Notes under the pieces: generated by a model | The model's database searches: none | Told to the model about the DNA's origin: nothing | What the model saw: only the letters and a program-made list of their open reading frames with translations | In this document: positions 51,812-59,647 of the stretch, piece after piece | Layout: each line of letters starts with the position of its first letter | How positions within the stretch are numbered: the first letter of the stretch is position 1 | Assembly (NCBI GenBank): GCA_024742305.1 | Contig: JANSYQ010000015.1 | Coordinates: forward strand, 1-64,000 | Reading direction: 5' to 3' | DNA from: a bacterium | Lineage (GTDB): Bacteria; Bacteroidota; Bacteroidia; Flavobacteriales_D; Crocinitomicaceae | Length of the DNA stretch: 64,000 nt | Translations under genes and position numbers: made by a program

Positions 51812-53953
51812 ATGGAAACGATGAAAAAACTAGTTCTATTACTGATTTTAGCGCTTCCTGCATTGTCGTTCGGACAATCAAGAAAAGTATGGTTGTATCA
51901 TGCTGACAACTACTACGAAGCTCAGGATTACTACAACGCTTTGCTCAACTATCAGAATGCGCTTAGCGACTCTATCGGGCTTCAGGAGGCTACAATTCCC
52001 TACGAGGTAACTTTGGGTAAATTAGCACTCAAGTCGAAAGAAAAGCGAGAGCTAGACTCAGCTCGAACTGTTCCCCTGCGCGATTATATCGAACATCAAA
52101 TTGCCTCTTGCCATTTGAAAACCTTCGATTATGGCAAAGCAGTAGATCATTTTGCCAAAACATCCACATTTAAGTCGTACCCGGAAGATGTCTATCATTA
52201 TGGATTGGCACAAATGAATGTCGGAAATCATGAAGAAGCGGTGAAACTGTTTGAATCGTACATTGCTTCTGACAATTATTCCGATTCCCTCTTGAGAAGT
52301 GCCCAGCTTTTAATTACGGGATGTTACTACGCCTTGAAAGACTTGAAGGTATACCATAAGATGGAAGTCAAACTGGCGGACACGAGCGTATTCAACAAAG
52401 GGACGGCATCTTTTGCTCCTGCCTACTTTGGAAATGATAACCGCGTAATGTTCACAAGCGCGCGCGAAGGTGGTGTCCTTTTCGATCCGGAAAAACAGGA
52501 CTCACGTTATCTCTGCGATTTGTATTGGACACAACGGAATGAGAATGGAGAATGGCAACCGGCTAGAAATTTTGGTCGCCCCCTAAACTCTTCTCGTCAC
52601 GATGCTTCCGGCGCATTCAGCAGTCTCAAACGAAACGAACAACAAAGCATCATTTACTTTACCAAATGGAGCGATGACAACCGTAAAGAGCAATACATCT
52701 ACTTCGCACGGATGCAAAATATGCTCTTCTTCGAATCATTCAAACTACCGGAATCAGTAAATGTGCCGGGCTACAAGAGCATCAATCCATTCGTTTCCTT
52801 GGACGAAACAAAACTGTACTTTTCGAGTAACCGCCCCGGTGGCGAAGGAGGAATGGATCTATGGTTGATTGACCTTGATGAGAACGGTTACCCTGTGGGA
52901 GAAGCGCGCAACCTCGGTCGTCCAGTGAATACTGTTCTGGACGAAGTAAGTCCTTTCTTTCACGAGGCCTCCTCTACCCTGTTTTTCAGTTCCAACGGAC
53001 TAAATTCTATCGGTGGATTGGATATTTTCAAAGCCACGTACGATCGAGATAACAAATCGTTCCAACAACCGGAAAACATGGGACAACCGATCAATTCAAG
53101 TATGGACGATTCCTACTTGGTTTGGGATGCGCTTATGGAAAAAGGCTTCTTTGCGAGCGATCGTGCAGATTGTGAGAATGGTCACTGTTACGACATTTAC
53201 GAAATTACCAACGAACCTATTCTTATTACGCTCGAAGGTGTTAGTTACGATTCCGAAACCTACGAAGTTCTTCCGAATGCCAAGTTGAATTTTAAGGACA
53301 TCAACAGTAAAATTCCTTTTGAAAACAGAGAGGTGATTACTGATGAAAACGGTTACTACAAATTGACCATGGAGCGGCAGCAGCAAGTCTATATCAAAGC
53401 GACAAAGCAAAAGTACTTCGCAACGGCGGAGTCTGTTTCCACGATGCCCATTACGACGAGCGCTAGTCTAATACAAGATTTTTACCTCAACCCTATCCCG
53501 GATGATGAAATCGAACTGGATGGAATTGAGTACGGGTTCGACTCCTCTGCCTTGCGACCACGATCGATGGAAGTTTTGGATCAGCTCTACAATCTTTTGG
53601 TATTGAACGAAAACCTCGTAGTGGAAATCAATTCGCACACCGATAACCGCGGTAGCGACGATTACAACAGAAAACTTGCACAACGCCGTGCGAATTCTTG
53701 TGTGGAGTACTTGATTGAGAAAGGAATTCCTGCAGAGCGATTGGTGGCAAAAGGATATGGTGAAGATCAACCGAACTACTTGAAAGACGAGAAAAAGAAA
53801 CCGGTATTGGACCAAAATGGGAAAAGGATTTATCTGACCATGAAGTACATTGATAGTCAAACCGATGAAGATTTGAAGGAAGAGTTCCACCAGCGGAACA
53901 GGCGAACTTCCTTTACCGTTGTTGGTGAAGGGTTCAAGCAGGAGAGTCGATAG
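51812..53953 (+). CDS. PorE-like OmpA family protein (TPR, PD40 propeller, CRD, OmpA)
   Basis: The 713-residue protein has a signal peptide (1-22), TPR helices (about 25-190), a PD40/WD40-like propeller (about 195-465, with LYFSSNRPGGEGGMDLWLI), a carboxypeptidase-regulatory-like domain (about 468-555) and an OmpA-type peptidoglycan-binding domain (about 565-705, with INSHTDNRGSDDYNRKLAQRRA). This order is that of PorE, which tethers T9SS outer-membrane complexes to peptidoglycan. It starts directly after the second PorP/SprF gene and closes the operon. Confidence 0.92.
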   Translation: METMKKLVLLLILALPALSFGQSRKVWLYHADNYYEAQDYYNALLNYQNALSDSIGLQEATIPYEVTLGKLALKSKEKRELDSARTVPLRDYIEHQIASCHLKTFDYGKAVDHFAKTSTFKSYPEDVYHYGLAQMNVGNHEEAVKLFESYIASDNYSDSLLRSAQLLITGCYYALKDLKVYHKMEVKLADTSVFNKGTASFAPAYFGNDNRVMFTSAREGGVLFDPEKQDSRYLCDLYWTQRNENGEWQPARNFGRPLNSSRHDASGAFSSLKRNEQQSIIYFTKWSDDNRKEQYIYFARMQNMLFFESFKLPESVNVPGYKSINPFVSLDETKLYFSSNRPGGEGGMDLWLIDLDENGYPVGEARNLGRPVNTVLDEVSPFFHEASSTLFFSSNGLNSIGGLDIFKATYDRDNKSFQQPENMGQPINSSMDDSYLVWDALMEKGFFASDRADCENGHCYDIYEITNEPILITLEGVSYDSETYEVLPNAKLNFKDINSKIPFENREVITDENGYYKLTMERQQQVYIKATKQKYFATAESVSTMPITTSASLIQDFYLNPIPDDEIELDGIEYGFDSSALRPRSMEVLDQLYNLLVLNENLVVEINSHTDNRGSDDYNRKLAQRRANSCVEYLIEKGIPAERLVAKGYGEDQPNYLKDEKKKPVLDQNGKRIYLTMKYIDSQTDEDLKEEFHQRNRRTSFTVVGEGFKQESR

Positions 53954-54002
53954 AAATTGCATTCACCGAAAATCCCTATCTTTCCCGGACTAAATAGTGC
54001 GT

Positions 54003-55013
54003 ATGCAGCAGGACCATCAAAGTGTAATTTTTGATCTTATTAAACGTGAAATTCAAGGCAAGGATTCCTTGGGAAATGTTGTAGGAGAAATCTTGAATAT
54101 TAGTCAGGATGCAGTGTACCGACGCTTTCGTGGCGAAACACACCTCACGATTTACGAACTCGAGAAACTGTCAAAGCACTTTAACATCTCTTTGGATACG
54201 CTGTTTAGCATCAATAAGAATAAGGTACTTTTCGAATATCAACCCATATCGGGTTACGATTTCAGTATGGGCCTATACCTGCGTAATATGTTGCGTGCTT
54301 TGGATGCCTTGAAAGATCAAAAAAAGCCTGAATTGGTGATTTCCGTGAACAATACACCCATCATTCAGTTACTGAACTTTCCCCATTTGATTCGTTTCAA
54401 ATTGTTTTTTTGGGCGAAAACGCACTTGCAAATCGAGGAATACAAGGACCAAAAATTCCAGTACGATAAGTTCGACCCAGAAGTATTCAGCATTGGTCAA
54501 GATGTACTTCGATTGTACTGCAAAGTTCCTTCTAGAGAAATCTACGACCCGGAATTATTACGAGGATTCGTTCGAGAGGTATATTATTATTTCGAATCAC
54601 AGCAGTTTGAAGATCCCACGTACGCCATTTACATTTTAGACTTGTTGGATCGCTTTGTGGACCACCTGAAGGCACAGGCAGAAGTAGGAAAGAAATTCAT
54701 CGCCACAACCGAACCGCCTGCCTCCGGTAATGATTTCGAAATGTATCACAACGAAACACTCAACGGAAATACCACCATTTACTACCGTACCGATTCTTTT
54801 GAAGGTCTGTACTTCGGGCACAATTTGATGAACTCGGTGCACACCATCGATAAGGCCTACATTGATGACTCACTTTCCGTATTAAACAAACAAATGGCGA
54901 ATTCAAGCGTCATTAGTAGCACCAACGAAAAAGAACGCAATCTTTATTTCGGACAGCTGAAAAACTTCATTGCCACCTTTAAAAAGAAGATGGAAATGGA
55001 GCTTCACATGTGA
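54003..55013 (+). CDS. HTH (BetR-like) transcriptional regulator of unknown effector
   Basis: The 336-residue cytosolic protein has a helix-turn-helix in residues about 10-60 (DSLGNVVGEILNISQDAVYRR, LTIYELEKLSKHFNISLDTL). The remaining 270 residues are helical with no recognised ligand motif. Such BetR-like proteins are frequent in Flavobacteriales and uncharacterised. The ATG at 54003 and a GTG at 53997 are both possible starts. A 17-bp inverted repeat 45 nt after its stop is a candidate binding site. Confidence 0.78.
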   Translation: MQQDHQSVIFDLIKREIQGKDSLGNVVGEILNISQDAVYRRFRGETHLTIYELEKLSKHFNISLDTLFSINKNKVLFEYQPISGYDFSMGLYLRNMLRALDALKDQKKPELVISVNNTPIIQLLNFPHLIRFKLFFWAKTHLQIEEYKDQKFQYDKFDPEVFSIGQDVLRLYCKVPSREIYDPELLRGFVREVYYYFESQQFEDPTYAIYILDLLDRFVDHLKAQAEVGKKFIATTEPPASGNDFEMYHNETLNGNTTIYYRTDSFEGLYFGHNLMNSVHTIDKAYIDDSLSVLNKQMANSSVISSTNEKERNLYFGQLKNFIATFKKKMEMELHM

Positions 55014-55057
55014 TTTTCACAAGTAACCCCCCTCTTTTTTTATTCCTCCTCCTCTGA

Positions 55058-55074
55058 TTTGCGAAATTCGCAAA
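55058..55074. promoter_or_regulatory. 17-bp inverted repeat TTTGCGAA-A-TTCGCAAA
   Basis: Perfect 8-bp arms are separated by one base, between the HTH gene and the promoter at 55126. It may be an operator for the HTH regulator or a terminator stem without a U run. Confidence 0.5.
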
Positions 55075-55125
55075 AACAGAATTCCCTGCACTGAAATTCA
55101 GTAATCGAACCCCATAGTTTGACCG

Positions 55126-55133
55126 TAGATTTG
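55126..55133 (+). promoter_or_regulatory. -7 box upstream of the 43-codon ORF and the 55321 gene
   Basis: TAGATTTG matches TAnnTTTG and is 22 nt before the ATG at 55155. Confidence 0.5.
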
Positions 55134-55154
55134 GATCAACAAAAGTTCAAAACT

Positions 55155-55286
55155 ATGCAACGATTGAAGCAAATAGCACCTTCTAAAGAATCTCTAAAAG
55201 AGCAAATGATTCGAAGCTTACGCGGTTGGACGCTGCGCTTCATCGTGAATGTCCTGATTCCATTTACAGGCTATGCACATGTTTGA
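55155..55286 (+). CDS. Possible 43-residue small protein
   Basis: This ORF starts 21 nt after a TAGATTTG box. It encodes a basic helix (MQRLKQIAPSKESLKEQMIRS) followed by a weakly hydrophobic segment (FIVNVLIPFTGYAHV). Its stop lies 34 nt before the ATG of the next gene. No homologue was recognised and no amino-acid run suggests attenuation. It could be a small membrane-associated peptide or a chance ORF. Confidence 0.4.
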   Translation: MQRLKQIAPSKESLKEQMIRSLRGWTLRFIVNVLIPFTGYAHV

Positions 55287-55320
55287 AAAAATTGAAAATG
55301 AATACTGTAAAATAAAAACC

Positions 55321-56526
55321 ATGAAATCAATTATTACACTTATCGCCCTTGTACTTGCCACGACCTTTACGTCGAAGGCCCAAAGTCAAACTATTGCCGT
55401 CGGATATCCGGCGATATCGGGCATGAATCTCGATTCCCAAATTGCAACGAAATTGCTTCGTTATGAGTTAATCAAACTCGATAAGTACTCCGTTTACGAT
55501 GAGTACGACATGAAGGAAGCCATCGCACAAGATCCAAGTTTGCAAGAGGAATGTTTGAGCACCAATTGTCTCATTCGAATGGGAAAGCAGTTGAATGTAG
55601 ATTACACCATTTCAGGAAGCATAGACAAAATTGGAGACATGATTGTCATCAACCTGAAAATGATTGATGTGAAATCTCAGAAGCTTCACAAAACGGAAAT
55701 GTTTGAATTTGCCGACCAGGAACACGAGTTACAACGCATGATTTCCATTGTTCTGTGCAAAATGCACGATGTCCCAACCGACAATGTTCTAGTGGATAGA
55801 TTGGAATACAAAAACGATGTTGTAGCCTCGAAAAGCGTTGGGAAAATGAACAATTCAGGTCCGCGCATTGGTGCTGGAATGATGACCGGAGACTTCCGTG
55901 AATTTGCTACACGTCCGTTCGATCAAGGAGGATTGGCTATTCAGCCTGTAGTGTCTATGATCGGATATCAATTCGAAGCACAGTACGTTGGTACCGAAAA
56001 CTTCTCTGGATTGTTCGAATTTTTGGTGAATATCAACGGATTGGAACAAGGTCAGTTCATGCCTTCTGTGACAGTACTAAATGGATTCCGCTTTGGAAAA
56101 GCTGGTTGGGAGTTTGCCTTTGGCCCGGGATTTAGCCTGGAAAGAAAATCGTATGGATTCTTTGATACAAAAGGTTCGTTCGGAAATGCTGGAAACTACA
56201 TCAGTGACGAGGACTGGAACCAGTATGTAGATCGAAATTATCAGGACCCGAATGCGTATCCTGAATTCTACTCCAACGGATACTTTGTTCGACCGGATGT
56301 AAGTCAAATTGACGCTGATTACAACATGGACTCCAAATTTTTAGATCGTCGAGGTGCTACACATCTAAGTACAATGTTCGTATTTGCCTTCGGACGCACA
56401 TTCAGAGCAGGTGCGTTGAACATCCCGGTGAATGTCTTTTACACCTCACGTCGCGGTGGCGGACTCGCTGGAATCAACGTAGGATTCAACGTCACAAAGT
56501 CTAAAACAAAATTATACAGAGATTAA
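55321..56526 (+). CDS. Secreted protein with CsgG/LpoB-like N-terminal domain
   Basis: The 401-residue product has a signal peptide (MKSIITLIALVLATTFTSKA). Residues about 30-140 follow the CsgG/LpoB/TolB-N plan (CLSTNCLIRMGKQLNVDYTI, SGSIDKIGDMIVINLKMIDV). The rest is rich in Gly and aromatic residues like an outer-membrane barrel (for example GWEFAFGPGFSLER). The start at 55321 is chosen over 55273 for its signal peptide. Function is unknown. A terminator follows. Confidence 0.8.
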   Translation: MKSIITLIALVLATTFTSKAQSQTIAVGYPAISGMNLDSQIATKLLRYELIKLDKYSVYDEYDMKEAIAQDPSLQEECLSTNCLIRMGKQLNVDYTISGSIDKIGDMIVINLKMIDVKSQKLHKTEMFEFADQEHELQRMISIVLCKMHDVPTDNVLVDRLEYKNDVVASKSVGKMNNSGPRIGAGMMTGDFREFATRPFDQGGLAIQPVVSMIGYQFEAQYVGTENFSGLFEFLVNINGLEQGQFMPSVTVLNGFRFGKAGWEFAFGPGFSLERKSYGFFDTKGSFGNAGNYISDEDWNQYVDRNYQDPNAYPEFYSNGYFVRPDVSQIDADYNMDSKFLDRRGATHLSTMFVFAFGRTFRAGALNIPVNVFYTSRRGGGLAGINVGFNVTKSKTKLYRD

Positions 56527-56562
56527 CCCTAACCACTTTTTCAACCCCGGGGGTTAAGCCAT

Positions 56563-56585
56563 GGAGGAAGTATTGCGCTTCCTCC
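56563..56585 (+). terminator. Terminator after the CsgG-like gene
   Basis: GGAGGAAG (56563-56570) pairs perfectly with CTTCCTCC (56578-56585) around a 7-nt loop, followed by a T5-6 tail. Confidence 0.88.
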
Positions 56586-56663
56586 TTTTTTATTGCGTTA
56601 ATCTTCATTAAATAATTGAGTCACCTATTAAAAAATCGTACTTTCAAAAGTAAACCTGAATGT

Positions 56664-58220
56664 ATGAAACAGTTTCTCGTCGTTTTCTTCTTTGGTGTAC
56701 AACTAGCATCTGCGCAAGTCTCTAAAGGCGCAACTTTTGAAGTGGACCAAGTGAAACAGAATCATGTTCCATTAAAAACTACCTCGCTAGATACGATACT
56801 TCAAAACAGGTTTCTAAAAAAAATTATTGCAATACCAACGTCTAGTCAGGGAAAGAAAGTAGCGGCAACTTGGCAGAATGGACTTGTTGAAACTGTTCAT
56901 ATTTCCTTTGCTGAGCACCGCCCATTGATCTTATCGCCGGATGATATTTGGCTGGCTATTTGTCAGGGGTTCGGAAATCACATCGCCGTTACTTCGGACG
57001 AAATGAAAATGAATTTGATTAGTGAAAGAGCTCCCGAAGAAATTCGTGTATTCATTCGTGATTTGGCTGAAGGAGATCCGAATGGTTGGGAGACAATGGT
57101 CAATGGATTTAACGATAGCCTTGACATCTATCTAAAAGAAAACGCTGTTTCTTTAGTAAATCAAAAATTCAGTACAACTACCCCAGTTATTACCACGGCG
57201 TATCAAATCACCTTAATGGATGCTGTAAAATCTTACTTCAGTTTTGCAGTTGAATCAGGCTGTGGAATTCCATCTGTCACCCTACTAGGTACCACCGAGG
57301 ATTGGCAGAAAATCTATGATCAGTTAGACAGATTTAATGCTTTTGGCTTAGAATTTTGGACAAGAGAATTGAAGCCTGTTATACAAGAGTTCATCGATGC
57401 GTCAAAGGGTAAAGAACATAGAGAGTTTTGGCAATCCATTTATAAACATGAATCATTCTATACAAAGTCTACAGTAACTGGATGGATTCATAAGTTCTTC
57501 CCTTACCTAACACAACAGCAACTAATCGATGGAGATGCCATGGAACAACGGGAATTAGAGTTTAAGGATACCTACGTTCGAAACCCATACATTGCTGGCA
57601 AGAACTATCTCCTTTCAGATGTCGGCACTTCAGACTTTCCCAAAGGATATGTATCCGTGCCATTTATTTGGGATGAATTTGATCCCGAAACAAGACAAAT
57701 CACACAACACAAACTCAGGTTATACGCCGGATTCCTTGGCATCGAGCAACACGAAAACTTAGCTTTGTCACCAAACATTTCATGGTGGATTGTGAGGGAA
57801 TCTTCACTACGATTGGATTATATCTACTGGAATAACGAAGGAACCAACATCTCCGAAAGATTGGAGCAAGAATATCTGTGGAAGCCGGGAATCATCGATT
57901 CTACTGAGGCCATACATCTTCCTATTTTCGCCCCTTATAAAAACCCAGATTACCATGCTGGAATCGCTTCACTACGTAGAGAATTAAACAAAAAAGGGCT
58001 AGATTCTTACGGAGCTTCAACCTTAAAGATCATCTCCACTTTTGATGGAGGAACAATTTTTCATTCCGTTGAAGGTCCATTAAGTTCAAGAGAGGCAGAA
58101 ATTAAAACAATTATTGAAAAATCTGATTGGTTGTGGACACCGGCAACAGCCAAAGTTAAACCTTTGTTTAGTGAAGTACGAACTGCTCCTGCCAACTATC
58201 TAATTGAACTAAAACTATAA
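56664..58220 (+). CDS. DUF4419 family secreted protein
   Basis: The 518-residue protein has a signal peptide (MKQFLVVFFFGVQLASAQ) and the DUF4419 features ISFAEHRPLILSPDDIWLAI, FIWDEFDPETRQ and a central VESGCGIPSVTLLGTTEDWQ. The family is of unknown function and widespread in bacteria and fungi. The 56664 ATG is preferred to the TTG at 56616. Its neighbours suggest nothing further. Confidence 0.85.
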   Translation: MKQFLVVFFFGVQLASAQVSKGATFEVDQVKQNHVPLKTTSLDTILQNRFLKKIIAIPTSSQGKKVAATWQNGLVETVHISFAEHRPLILSPDDIWLAICQGFGNHIAVTSDEMKMNLISERAPEEIRVFIRDLAEGDPNGWETMVNGFNDSLDIYLKENAVSLVNQKFSTTTPVITTAYQITLMDAVKSYFSFAVESGCGIPSVTLLGTTEDWQKIYDQLDRFNAFGLEFWTRELKPVIQEFIDASKGKEHREFWQSIYKHESFYTKSTVTGWIHKFFPYLTQQQLIDGDAMEQRELEFKDTYVRNPYIAGKNYLLSDVGTSDFPKGYVSVPFIWDEFDPETRQITQHKLRLYAGFLGIEQHENLALSPNISWWIVRESSLRLDYIYWNNEGTNISERLEQEYLWKPGIIDSTEAIHLPIFAPYKNPDYHAGIASLRRELNKKGLDSYGASTLKIISTFDGGTIFHSVEGPLSSREAEIKTIIEKSDWLWTPATAKVKPLFSEVRTAPANYLIELKL

Positions 58221-58247
58221 TTCGTTTCAAGTGGTGAACGGGATTTG

Positions 58248-58255
58248 TATCTTTG
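58248..58255 (+). promoter_or_regulatory. -7 box for the DnaQ/GIY-YIG gene
   Basis: TATCTTTG ends 4 nt before the GTG start at 58260, so transcription would begin at or next to the start codon. Confidence 0.55.
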
Positions 58256-58259
58256 CGTT

Positions 58260-59630
58260 GTGCACTACGCTATTGTAGATATCGAAACAACAGGAGGAAG
58301 TCCAAAAAGCTCTAAAATCACGGAAATTGCCATCTTCAAACACAATGGAAAGCGTGTAATTGATGATTATGTGACCTTGGTCAATCCGGAAATGACCATT
58401 CCTCAGTTCATTGTTCAATTGACTGGCATCAACGATCAAATGGTTCAAGATGCTCCGAAATTCTACGAAATTGCCAAGGATATCATCGAGTTTACGCAGG
58501 ATTGCGTTTTTGTAGCGCACAATGTCGCATTCGATTACAATGTCATTCGTGCCGAATTCAAATCTCTTGGGTATGATTATCGTCGACCGCATTTGTGCAC
58601 CGTTCGGGCTTCTCGTTACGTGCTCCCCGGACACGATTCCTACAGCTTAGGTAAACTGACAAGAGCATTAGGTATTGAGCTAATTGGTCGACACCGAGCG
58701 GGAGGCGATGCATTCGCTACATCGGAATTGTTCACTCTCCTCATGGAAACGGATGCCAAGAACCTGCAAACCTTTGTTCAGGAGGAAGTCAACCCGAAAC
58801 GATTGCACCCCAACTTGGATTTGAACGATCTTGACGAAATCCCTAACAAAACGGGGATTTATAAGTTCTTTAATGAGACCAACGAGCTGATTTACATCGG
58901 CAAGAGCATTCATATTCGAAAACGGATCGATCAGCATTTGCGCAACAATTCTTCCAAGAAAGCGATTAAAATGCAGAAAGAAATCACACGAATTGAGTTC
59001 GAATTAACCGGTTCAGAGTTGATTTCACTTTTGCGTGAATCGTACTTGATCAAACAACACAAACCCATTTACAATCGTTCGCTCCGTCGTCACTTATTTC
59101 CTTATGGATTGTACAGCTATACAGACGATACGGGTTACCTCCGATTGTTCATAGCCAAAGTGTCTTCCATGAATGAGCCAGCTATTACCAGTTTCAATAC
59201 GAAGCGTGAAGGAGTAGCATTTTTGGAGCGTCAAGTAGAAGCCTATGATCTCTGCACGAAACTATGCGATTTATACAAATCACAATCTTCTTGTTTCCAG
59301 TACACCATTAAAAATTGCTTGGGAGCCTGCATTGGAGAGGAAGCGGTCGAATCTTACAATGCGCGTTGCCAGCAATTAATTGATCGACTGACCTTGAATG
59401 GTGAAAGTTTCTACATCATCGACAAAGGGCGCCAGCGAAGTGAAAAAAGTTTGGTGTTGGTTGAAAACGGTGGGCTTACTGGCATGGGATATGCTCCTTT
59501 CCACTTTAAAAAGCAACCACCTCAGCAGTGGAAGTCGTATTTGGACATTATGCCCGATGACCGCGACGCTCGCACTATTCTGAACTTGTTCTTACGAAAG
59601 AATGAAAAGCATGAGATTGTTCAGTTGTGA
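58260..59630 (+). CDS. DEDDh exonuclease fused to GIY-YIG endonuclease domain
   Basis: The 456-residue protein has a DnaQ-type exonuclease (about 1-165: AIVDIETTGG with Asp7 and Glu9, FVAHNVAFDYNVI, HRAGGDAFAT) and a UvrC/Cho-like GIY-YIG nuclease (about 195-280: KTGIYKFFNETNELIYIGKS, YLIKQHKPIYN). There is no C-terminal helix-hairpin-helix pair, so it is Cho-like rather than UvrC. The fusion is known in bacteria and is predicted to act in DNA repair. The GTG at 58260 is chosen because the TTG at 58245 lies within the promoter. Confidence 0.92.
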   Translation: MHYAIVDIETTGGSPKSSKITEIAIFKHNGKRVIDDYVTLVNPEMTIPQFIVQLTGINDQMVQDAPKFYEIAKDIIEFTQDCVFVAHNVAFDYNVIRAEFKSLGYDYRRPHLCTVRASRYVLPGHDSYSLGKLTRALGIELIGRHRAGGDAFATSELFTLLMETDAKNLQTFVQEEVNPKRLHPNLDLNDLDEIPNKTGIYKFFNETNELIYIGKSIHIRKRIDQHLRNNSSKKAIKMQKEITRIEFELTGSELISLLRESYLIKQHKPIYNRSLRRHLFPYGLYSYTDDTGYLRLFIAKVSSMNEPAITSFNTKREGVAFLERQVEAYDLCTKLCDLYKSQSSCFQYTIKNCLGACIGEEAVESYNARCQQLIDRLTLNGESFYIIDKGRQRSEKSLVLVENGGLTGMGYAPFHFKKQPPQQWKSYLDIMPDDRDARTILNLFLRKNEKHEIVQL

Positions 59631-59647
59631 AGAAATGTCTCTTGCAG

